Assembly: GCA_023374045.1 (NCBI GenBank)
Contig: CM041776.1
Coordinates: 321,557,925-321,621,924, forward strand
Direction: 5' to 3'
From: Limonium bicolor
Lineage: Eukaryota; Streptophyta; Magnoliopsida; Caryophyllales; Plumbaginaceae
DNA: 64,000 nt
Made by a program: the position numbers and the translations under genes. Shown in pieces: positions 32,415-42,484 of the stretch. Positions within the stretch are counted from its first letter, which is position 1. Every line of letters begins with the position of its first letter. Below the pieces are notes generated by a model. It made no database searches and was not told the origin of the DNA. It worked only from the letters and a program-made list of their open reading frames with translations.

Positions 32415-35400
32415 AAAATAAAATGAAAAATTAATCTCATTTGATCCCCAATCCATGCGTTATTTAGGGTGGTATTTGGCTAAGTTTGACTTAAAATTTT
32501 GTTATTTGATGTTGAATCATCATGTCACCCACCGAGTGATAATGTAATAGGCCTGTGCAATCTGATAAAGCCTTATCCATTACGTGTGCCTGCAATAAAA
32601 CAGTGAGGGTTAGTTTAAATAAAAATAAGAGGACTATATGCTAATCTAGTCATGCTTGTATTAGGCAATTAACAAATTAAACAAGTTGGAATCTTGTCAT
32701 GTGCTTGTCGATCTGGATCAAGTAAGTGGGGGACTGAATGTGCTATCTGATTTCCACTAATTATCCTAGTGTGACATATACCTAATTTCCATAATTATTA
32801 TGTTACAATTAACAAAATCTAAAATAATCTCCTAAGTCTCCCATTACCGTAAGTGCACAAGTAATTGGAGCTAGCTACTTCCACCAGCCGAGCACCTGCA
32901 TGAGAATACAAGTTTAGAAACAATAATGCAGCTCATTTAAGGTAGTTAATTAACATGATTGTATAGCTTGGCAATTAACAAATCTAACTATACTCCTATG
33001 ATTTCTTTTAGCCGTAAGGCTACATAAAATGGAGCTACTAACATGCTCCAGCTTGTCGATTCCTGCATGAATAAAAGCAAGTTAGTGTCATTAATCAATA
33101 TATTAAATCTTGAATAATTGCTATGCTTAATATAAAGCAAACTATATTAAACCCCAAAGATTCCATTCAGCCGTAAGAGGTGGAGCTGCCTAGTTGCTCC
33201 ATTTTCAACCGATCACACCTACAAGAAACATACAAGATTAGAACAACCATTAAGCTTATTAAATGATAGATTATTATCTTGTTTATTTACCTATAATCTA
33301 GGCTTAGTCATCATCTATGTAATGGCTTCTCCATTACCGAAAAACAAGAGATAATAGGAGACAATTATGAAGTCAAATTAAACAAAGTAAGACATGCAAT
33401 AATGACAATTAAACTAAGAAAAGAATGCCTTAACAATAAATAATTCAATCAAAATCTGAACTCACTTTCCATTGCCATATTCATACGTGAGTTAGCTCAT
33501 TTCTTTCTTTGCCATTTCACCTTGGCCTTAGAGCTCCTAAGCTCCATTAATGGTGAATTAAATCCTAACACCATTTAAATGTAATTTCCTAGTTAATTCT
33601 ATCAAGTCTTGAAGCAAAATCATCCTAAGAATTCTTATAATTTTCGCCAAGCTTGAATGCTCCAAGGAGGTTCCTAGATTCAACACAACACAAGGAACAA
33701 CAAGATCAAGTTAAGGTATATTTTCATGATTGAAAATCTTAAGAAAATTCCTTAGGTAATTTTCGAATATTTAGGAACTTCTAAATCTATATTCTCTTCA
33801 TTATTCATGAAGGAAACTTGGATCTACAATCATCTCAAGGTGTATCAAAAATACCTTGATAAATTCCTAAGGTAAACTCTTGTAAAATTACTTCACATAT
33901 TATTTATAAATCCTTGTTAGGAGTCTAACAAATAGATCTCCTAAATATGTAAGGTGGCCGAATTCTCTATTTCAAAATAGCATTTGAAGAGCTTGGAATT
34001 CAAGGAAAAATCAAGTACAAGAATTGTCTTGATTTAAGGGGTAAGTATATTATAATTAAGGTTTATTAAGTTTAAGCTTCAAACTTTGGTATAAAAGTTA
34101 TGTTTAGGCCATGTTAATATTAAGGCCGAAAATTATTGAGTTAAAATACCAAGAAAATAATTTATAACATATAAGGTATTATTACCTTAAGGTATAAAAA
34201 TGTGTCACAAGAATTAATTAAGATGCATATAAATACAAACCGAATTATCTAAGGGTTATTTGTCCTATTTTGAGATTATAATCATTCTAAGTCATTAACA
34301 TAATTTTTAGAAGTGTTATATGGCTTATATACATTTATATGTATTTATTATAAGGTTTAAAGCAAGTTTTAAAACTATATAGTAAAATAAAATCAAAGCC
34401 GAGAATAACATGGCTTATTTTGATGATTTTCGAAATATATAAGTATATTAACTTATATTATAAATTTTGGGAGTATTAAAAATAACTACAAGTATTTAAA
34501 TGGCTAGTTAAATAAGTTATGTGGTTAAAATGTAAATTTTGAAAAGTTTGGTGTACTTAATGTAATTACCGAGAATAAGAGAGTTGATTTGGTATATTTA
34601 TAGTATAATATAAGGTAGGAATTAATATTATGAATTTTGGTAAATTTAAATAAGTGTTTAAGTGTTAAGAATAACATTTTATAAAGTTTTGGGACTATTT
34701 TGTAATTATTGGGAAATTTAGAGTATGGCCGAGAATTACTTGTGATTTTATGAGTTTATTAAGGTATTAATTATGAAATTAAGTCTCGGTCAAAGTGTTG
34801 ACCAAAACTTTGGGTTAAAATGATTTATGACATACAATATTAAGTTTATAAAAGTTTTGTGGTGAATATGTAATTTATGGAAGTATATGAAAACTAGAAT
34901 TTAATATGGGGCGAAAATGTAAATTGAAGAAAGTTATGGATTGTTTTGGTTATTTTAGTGAATTAAATTTTAAACTATAGATTATAAGTTAATATGTAAC
35001 TTATATAAAGTTTTGGGGTTTAAAAATGAATAAAGGAAAATATAAGGGAAAATCGAAAATTAAGGGATTTATTTGTAATTTATAAAGGTTGGTGGTATTA
35101 GTTTGTAACTACCGAAATTAGTAAGAGTGTTTGGTAAATTGTTAAAGTAAGGTGGTTAATTAATAATTATAAAGATTAGTGTGGATAATTAATGAATTAT
35201 AAAAATTATAAGGTTATTTGGCAATTTATAGAAGTTAATATAATTGTTTTACAATTTCTGAAATTGATATGGGTATTTAGTAAATTATAAAAGTATATGG
35301 TCATTTGGTAAGTTGTAAAAGTTAATGGGATCAATTATGATTACCGGAAATTATATGTGGTTATTTAGTAATTTATAAGTTTGGGTATAAAATATAAATA

Positions 35401-36800
35401 CCGAAATAATAAGATTGGTTTTGTAATTTAATAAGGAAAGGAGGTAAAACTAGGTAATATAATGTATTATGGTATATTATGAAATATAATATAAAGTTTA
35501 TGAAATAAAGGTGGTTATAACATAATAACTAAATGATATGATATAAATGATAAGTAGAAATAATTATGAGTATGTATTTAATGAGGTAAAGATACCGTAT
35601 AAATGATAATTCATTATCACATGTGAACTCCACATAAAATAATGAACTGCTAGGTTATCTAGAACCACTTTTTAAACAATAGGGGAGAATAAATAACACA
35701 CAGAGTTAGTATCCAATAAGGATAACCATTACAGTGACAATACTATAATATTTAATGAATAGTTGTATTAATATTACCCGGTATTGCATGTTTAAATAAC
35801 AGCGTACGGGGAGGGACTACTGAACAGGAGTTTGTCAAGATAGCAGTTACTTGGTGAACGGTATGTTAATTGTGTGGTCTGAATGTCCTAAGGATTATCC
35901 TAAGGTCCAGACATTATGTGTTTAAATGTTTAAGAACGATATCTATGTTTTTATGTGAATGATATTGTATGGTGTTGCTTAAACTGTTGCGTTGTATCTT
36001 ATACGCGAATGTCTTATGACTAAAAGTTTATACATCTAAACTGAAAAAAAAGGGGACTAACTGACCTTTAGGTATTATTGAGCCTAACAAGGGTCAAATG
36101 TGATAGTCCTATTTCAAGTATTGGTTATTATGTCACTGACAAAAAAGGGCTAACTTATTAAGAGAGGAATCCGGATTGTTTCGACTTTCTGGTTGCGCAT
36201 TGTGATCACTACGAGAGACTTCAATGGGGAGTCACTCAAATGAAATCCATCAGCCACATTCGGGGATGGCGGAATGCACTGCCGTTGGTGCACAGTTTCG
36301 ACCGGATCGGTCAAAGTATATATTTATCCAGGGCCTTAAGGCCAGCTGGTAACGGTTCCTTTGGAACCCAGTGGACACACTGTCTATTCTCACAGGTTAT
36401 TAAGGGTTGTCTTGACAGGACGCCTGAGGTAAAATTAATTGGAAAGGTTAAGTGGTTGGTTTAAAAGATAAGGGTCATGTGACCTACTAACAAGAACAGT
36501 TGTTTAATATGTGCCCCTTATTTGGGTTGTTGGTGTTGATTATTGTTTGATGTGTATTATTATGCACTATATGTTGCAGGTGAATTGTTATGTGATTGCT
36601 CAGTGTTTACAATATTTCTGTTATTCTTGTAAATCGGATTATCTGTAATGAATCTATATCAAGATGGCTAAAACGACTAAAGGAATCTAGATGACTTAAG
36701 ATCACATTTAGGAGCGCGGCTCAAATGCTGCAGCGTATATTCGCAGGACTGCTGCATTTACAAAAACACATCACTTACATTTTAAAGTATCGGGTGGGTT
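32415..36800. other. AT-rich gene-free stretch, possibly an old long LTR
   Basis: No domain-bearing frame occurs over more than 4 kb. It contains the approx. 160-bp tandem repeat at 32840-33350 and long stretches of plus-strand purine bias at 34000-35550. TGGTGAACGGTATG near 35853 also occurs near 59655 in the solo LTR, and both regions have transcript-like pieces joined by AG|GT signals. This hints that both derive from long-LTR retroelements. Confidence 0.35.
32840..33350 (+). repeat. Degenerate tandem repeat, about 160 bp period
   Basis: A core of the CCGTAAG...GGAGCT type recurs at about 32848, 33012 and 33171, with a weaker ATTACCG copy near 33333. The spacing is 158-164 bp. Between cores, CCTGCATGA and ACAAG phrases also recur. 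Confidence 0.5.
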
Positions 36801-37032
36801 GAGAAGTAAATTTTTATTTTTTTAATAACAAGCATGTGTACGGTGGACTATTTGTTCATTCCGTTTGGTACAATAAACAAACTTTCAAACACGTAATATT
36901 AATATAATATTCGGTAATTTAACGGTACTTTTTCAAGCTTATCCTTATTTAATATTTTATTTATTTACTTATCATTTGAGTTTTATGCTACACATATGTA
37001 CAACAAAGATTTTGTATAAATATATTTTGTTC

Positions 37033-37350
37033 TTAAATGGTTAACCTTTCAATCGTAAATGGTTAACCTGTCGTTTGTAAATGGTTAACCTGTCATTCGT
37101 AAATGGTTAACATATCGCTCGTAAATGGTTAACCTGTCGCTCATAAATGGTTAACCCGTCACTTGTAAATGGTTAATCTGTCATTCATAAATGGTTAACC
37201 TGTCGCTTGAAAATCGTTAACCTGTCAATCGTAAATGGTTAACCTGTCGCTTGTAAATGGTTAACCTGTCGCTCGTAAATGATTAACTTGTCATTCATAA
37301 ATAGTTAACTTGTTGCTTGAAAATGGTTAACCTGTCATTCGTAAATTGTT
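37033..37350 (+). repeat. 22-bp minisatellite, GTAAATGGTTAACCTGTCGC type
   Basis: About fourteen head-to-tail copies of a 22-base unit (GTAAATGGTTAACCTGTCGC plus two bases), with variation mostly in the last six bases. It is immediately followed by the CCACCCTAGG-type longer tandem repeat. Confidence 0.95.
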
Positions 37351-38085
37351 ACCCTACACCACACAACCCACCCCCAAAAACCACCATAGGAAAGCAAAAA
37401 AACGTCAAAGTCAGTGGCAACATTATAAAGAATAGAATGAATAAAAAGATTACCCTACTCCACAAACCCTGAAAACCACCTTAGGAAAGCTAAAAAATGA
37501 TGAAGGCTTATTGTTGAGTTAGTTGCGACATTATAAAGTATAGAATGATTTATAAACGATTACCCTACACCATAGATCCACCCCAAAAACCACCCTAGGA
37601 AAACTAAAAACGTCAAAGACATTTTTAGGGTTTGTAGTGGAGCGATTAGGGTCTAACGCCCTAATCCCTAAACCAAAAACCTTAAAAAACCGTCGAGTTA
37701 GTGGTGACATTATAAAGAAAAATGAATAAAAAATTACCCTACACCACAAACCCACCCAAAAAACCACCCTAGAATAGCTAAAAAAACGTCGAAGGCTTAT
37801 GTCGAGTCAGTTGCGACATTATAAAGTATAAAATTAGTTAAAAAATTACCCTACACCACAAACCCATCCCAAAAACCATCCTAGGAAATATTAAAATGTC
37901 AAAGGCTTATTGCCGAGTCAGTTGCGACATTATAAAGTATAGACTTAGTCAAAAAAAGATTACCCTACATCACAAACCCACCCCAAAAACCACCCTAGGA
38001 AATATTAAAACGTCGAAGGTATTTTTAGGGTCTAAACCACAAACTTTAAAAAACTGTCGAGTCAGTGTGGACATTATAATGTATT
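37351..38085 (+). repeat. CCACCCTAGG-type tandem repeat, 100-180 bp units
   Basis: Six partial or full units share ACCCTACACCACAAACC, ACCACCCTAGGAAA, AACGTC and GACATTATAAAG blocks, the last near 37425, 37525, 37705, 37815, 37925 and 38070. Some units carry a TTTTTAGGGTTTGTAGTG insert that explains the length difference. It is the same family and orientation as 7217-7560. Confidence 0.85.
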
Positions 38086-38269
38086 GATATGAATGATTGG
38101 AACACGTGACTTTTGACAGCTAACCAACTTGTAGTTGCCATTGTGAATTTTTATATATTAATTTTATTTTTATTGTATTTTGTATTTTTTTTTGTGTGAA
38201 TTTTTTAATTCTTAGAGACATACTGTAAACTTTAAAAGTACTTTGTTAACTAGTAGGGGTATTTTTGTC

Positions 38270-38410
38270 TTTTTTCCATCTAGTCAATGACTATATTGAC
38301 ATTTTATGGACTTTTACGAAAATATAGTGACATTTTGTGACTTTCTTTTTTTTATAGTGACATTTCATGAATTAGCAAAAAATATAGTGGTATTTATGAA
38401 ATTTTCCAAA
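38270..38410 (+). repeat. Short repeats of ATAGTGACATTTTATG type, foldback-end-like
   Basis: Three or four imperfect copies of ATAGTGACATTT(T/C)(A/G)TGA are followed by GAATTAGCAAAAAATATAG and TTTATGAAATTTTCC. The last part resembles the right end of the family F foldback MITE. Confidence 0.45.
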
Positions 38411-38904
38411 ACATTATTCTAGAGATGATGAATCAATATATAATAAATAGTTAAAAAAATATGAAAACATAAAACGATAATTACTTTTTGTGTATAGTTA
38501 CTAATATGATATTAGTTTATATAAAGAAAAGAAATTTGTAATTGATGAACACACAAAAACTTCTTCTAACCATTACAATGCTTAATTAATATTTTAACAT
38601 ACCAATAGCTATTTAACTATACAATACTAATGTGTTTCTTAACATATTAACTGCATATATTCTCAATATATGTTTCTCAATACATATACTCCTTATTTAA
38701 TTAAAGAAACTACATTCACTAAGCTATATATGAATGATGTTTATTCATTTTCTATGTTAGAATAATATGAACATCATAGATAAGATGTGATAGTGCTAAT
38801 ATTAAACAAAAAAAAGTTAATGATACAAAAGGTTGCTCCACATTGATATGAAAAAGTAATTTCATTTCTATAAGGAGACGCGCGGATGAGTTTCTTCTAT
38901 TGCA

Positions 38905-39030
38905 GCACTCCTGCTATTGGAACGACGCAGCACCTCACCCACTCCCCACATTTAGCATACCAGCATTTCGATTGCTGAGCCCTTCAATGGGCCAAACATT
39001 CCAGGTTATTAAAGAACTCAAGCCGGAGTG
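38905..39030 (+). other. Exon-like gene fragment of unknown origin
   Basis: A splice acceptor-like TTTCTTCTATTGCAG ends at 38905. The following open stretch is GC-richer than its surroundings and reads HSCYWNDAAPHPLPTFSIPA then FRLLSPSMGQTFQVIKELKP without a stop. I do not recognise the family. It may be a host gene fragment captured or left by a transposon, because no further exon is seen within several hundred bases. Confidence 0.35.
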
Positions 39031-40236
39031 CGGGACACGAGGGTAGCTGAAGTGTTTTCAACAACACCGTTGGTTTTACTTTGTGTGTTATAAGAGATTG
39101 TGGTATTCAGTTAGTTGCTCATTTAGTTGGATTTGGTTTGTAATAATTGGAAGTGCTCAGTATCTGTTCATCACAGCGTGAGGGGTTGTATGTTGGAAAG
39201 AGTAAGGTTGCCTTGTTGCTCACAAGGGTGAGTAACGGCGTGTAACACCAAGGTAGCTAGTTTTGTTTCCCGCTGCGAATTCTTATTTAGTATGCTATGA
39301 ACTGCGACGTCGTTACAGGTTTAGGTTTAGGGTGTTCAAAAGAACTTACCTCTTATCATAGTTCATGTCATGCATCTTATATCAGAGATGTTAATGTGTC
39401 AGTTATGGTTGTATTCCACTCTTATCACAATTGTGTTATATATGCTTCTAACAGTTATATTGATTATCCATATAAGTGAGTTCTAAAAATGTTCCATAGC
39501 GAAAGGTTTACATATATGGATCATCTTATATTAAGTACATTATTTGGAAAACATATCTATATTAGTTTCAAAGTGGGACTTTTACTCATATATTGATATG
39601 ATTAGTTACTTCTAAGTATTGTGTTTTTAATGCTAGCAAAATTTGTAGTCTCAATCAACAAAGTGATAGGTGGAAGAAAATCACAAAAAATTAGTTATAA
39701 AGGACTATCCACACAAAGTTTTTTATTGATCAACCACAAAAAGATTTTTTACTGACTTTATTCTTTAGTAACTACAAATGTAACAACTATATAATGTTAT
39801 TTTTTAAAAATAAAATCACATTACAACAACTAAGTATCATTCACATTTAAACTGTAAAATACAAATAATAGCAGCTAGAATAGATTAAGTCCATAGCTAA
39901 ACCTTATAATCACAAACTGATAACAAAATGCTACAATTAATATACAATAGTATTTTATTTATTGTAGAAACAAGTTAAACTTTGTATTAGATGTTATACA
40001 ATAAATTATTTAAATCAACATAAGTATCACTTAATATGTATATTATAATTTTAAATATTAAAATATCTACTAACTGTAGTATTTTATTGGAGGAAAAGAA
40101 TACTAAAAATGAACTTTTTATATAATATTATTAATTTTTTTCTCAAGTTGAATTAATCACTTATATTTCATATTACACAGAAACATATATAAATATTAGA
40201 TGATGACAAAAAAATCAAATTTTAATTTAATTTATA
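39031..40236. other. AT-rich intergenic DNA, nothing recognised
   Basis: Short open frames only and no paired repeats found. Confidence 0.5.
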
Positions 40237-40475
40237 CTTCCTCCGTCCTGAATTGACCGTCCTGTTTACTATTAGGACATGTCATTTGACTTCAATTTTT
40301 AACATATAAGATAAATTAATTTTGAAAATTTAAGTTTTGCATATGATTCCTTACATGATAAACTATATGTTACAAAATTTAGTTTTAAAAAAATTATTTT
40401 ATCTTATATGCTTAATATTGAAGTGGGAAAACGTGCCATAAAGTAAACAGGAAGGTCAATTTAGGACAGAGAGAG
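40237..40475. mobile_element. Stowaway MITE (239 bp)
   Basis: Ends CTTCCTCCGTCCTGAATTG and, inverted, CTCTCTCTGTCCTAAATTG are the CTCCCTCCGTCC-type termini of plant Tc1/mariner Stowaway MITEs. TA dinucleotides flank both ends (40235-40236, 40476-40477). The inner arms also fold back (GACCGTCCTGTTTAC / GTAAACAGGAAGGTC). Confidence 0.9.
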
Positions 40476-40782
40476 TATTAAGCAAATCAATTGTATAACA
40501 AAAAAATCACTAATTACGTTTAATGTAATTGGATTTTAACTTGATTCATACACAGTGAAACTCAAAGTATTTAATTTAACGCTTATTACACCTATAATGA
40601 ATATGATATAAATTAAAATGTAAGAAAAAAACCCAATGTGTTTCGAATTTATGATTTTTGTCTCTTTTAAATTACTTGAACTTTTAGAATTTAGAGTTAA
40701 TCTCACAAGTGTGTAAAACTTGTTTAGTACTAAAAGTTAGCTACGTCTTTCTAGAAAAATAGCGCTTGCAATTTAGTAATTT

Positions 40783-42137
40783 TTTTTAAACAAGGTATTG
40801 ATTGATATTAAGAATATAGTAGTTACAAACGAAGGGAAGTTAGAGGACTTCCAACGGCTTTGAGGGAGCTGTGCCTTTCTAGCATGAAATGATAGGTTGT
40901 GAGCCATACTATTGGCGTCTCGTGGAATATTAAACCATCCAATATCCACTATGGGTCTAAACATGCTAAGGCATCTTGAAGACAATTCATTGTGATGTCA
41001 TCTAACCCCTTAACTCGAAAATCTGAAAGATAGTCAATGACACGTTTACAATCAGAGAGCAAACGTACTGCTGGAAAAACAAGATACTTAGCAAGTTGTA
41101 TTCCTAAAAAAACCACCAGCGCTTCTGCATGAGCTGGCTTGCCCAAACCGCTACCCGCCGAGATTGCTGCTCCAATGATGGTTTCATGAGATGAAGCAAC
41201 TGCCGCAAGGCCAAAATGCCCAAACTTGTCTAGCCCTACATCCACGTAAATATCAACCCAGGATGCATGTTGCACTCGATACGCTGAAAGTGAAGTTGCC
41301 GAAGTGGCAATATAGGAAGACAAGCTGCTGCGGAGGAAATTGTCTGCTTGAAACCAACCAGCCTCAAGAGAGCGAACCCGGTGATGAGTAAACTGGCAAT
41401 GAGCATACCAAAGACGCCAGAGGAGGGTAATAAGAACAGCCAAATCACGAAGGGTAATGATAGAGCATGTATGAGCTAACCAGTCGATAAAAGCATCATT
41501 TGAATGAAGGGATGGCGGAGCTTGGACACTCAAACGGTCCCAATATTGCCTGACGAGGGTGCACGCATAGAACCGATGATATAGCGTATCACGGTGACCA
41601 CAAACAGGGCATGGACAAATATGGGGCTGACGAAGCCGAGATGCTAATACATCGTTGGAAGGGATTGCCCCATGTAAAAGTCTCCAGCCAAAGATGCGGA
41701 CACGTGGTGGTGCATCCATTTTGCAAATTTGTTTCATTACGGAACCCTGAACAGAAGCAGACATCATGGACACACTCGGCCGAGCCGAACGAGAATGAGC
41801 AACATCACAATGATATGCTGTTTTGATAGAGTAGAGTCCCGTTGAAGTGAAACCCCATACCCATGAATCTTGTGCCAATGTGTCCCCTGAAAGAGGGAGG
41901 CGAAGGATATGCTGGACATCTTCTTGGTGAAAAGCTTGGCGAATAAGCGTCTCATTCAGAGCCGAAGGAGACAGCATAAAGTGCGAAACCGGAGCCCGCT
42001 GCAAATGCAATGGAAGATGCCAAAGATAAGGCTATCCTCCCCTCTTTAGATAGCAGCCAGCGATCCTCAACAAATGTGGTATGTCCATTACCAAACTGTC
42101 TACTCCCACCAATATGTATTAGGTCACACACTCCCAA
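40783..42137 (-). pseudogene. 5'-truncated LINE: zf-RVT and RNase H end of ORF2
   Basis: A 353-residue frame (42010-40949) carries the C-terminal LINE ORF2 layout. WVWGFTSTGLYSIKTAY and PPRVRIFGWRLLHGAIPSND are followed by CPVCGHRDTLYHRFYAC (the zf-RVT zinc-binding domain). An RNase H domain follows, with the three acidic residues in IYVDVG, HAEALV and LLSDCK. A one-base shift near 40955 leads to WFNIPRDANSMAHNLS. Upstream, another frame (42137-41952) encodes RQFGNGHTTFVEDRWLL, the segment just before zf-RVT. The RT and endonuclease are missing, as in typical 5'-truncated insertions. The 3' end is a short A tail (T8 on plus at 40783-40790) after CCTTGTTTAAA. Confidence 0.85.
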
Positions 42138-42163
42138 AAGAGCTGTCTACGCCCACCAATATG

Positions 42164-42300
42164 TACCAGTCACTACTCGTACAATAAGATTGCATCCAGT
42201 ACAAAGTGAATAAAAGTTACCATTGGTAATTACTTTTGCAGCAAAAGGTACACGTACCAGGTCACTGTTCATGTACAATAGGACTGCATCCAGTACAAAG
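42164..42300 (+). repeat. Tandem duplication upstream of the Mutator-like gene
   Basis: TACCAGTCACTACTCGTACA...GCATCCAGTACAAAG (from 42164) recurs as TACCAGGTCACTGTTCATGT...GCATCCAGTACAAAG (from 42255), about 91 bases later. A further AGGTTACTG remnant follows. CCCACCAATATGTA also occurs twice at 42105 and 42152. These may be promoter or terminal-repeat modules of the Mutator-like element. Confidence 0.6.
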
Positions 42301-42361
42301 GTACATGTCCCAGGTTACTGTTTTTTAACTTGTAACCTTGTGATTAGCTCATGACCAGCCT

Positions 42362-42371
42362 CTATATAAGG
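42362..42371 (+). promoter_or_regulatory. TATA box of the Mutator-like transposase gene
   Basis: CTATATAAGG about 115 bases before the ATG at 42485, followed by a pyrimidine-rich leader with CACACACTCACTCTCC. Confidence 0.55.
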
Positions 42372-42484
42372 GATGTCTCCTCCATTTCATCTTCACACAC
42401 TCACTCTCCATATTCTCAAATCTCTTACACCATCTCCAGACTCTCTCCCAAAAATATTTCATAAAAGTGTCCAAGTAGCTAGAC

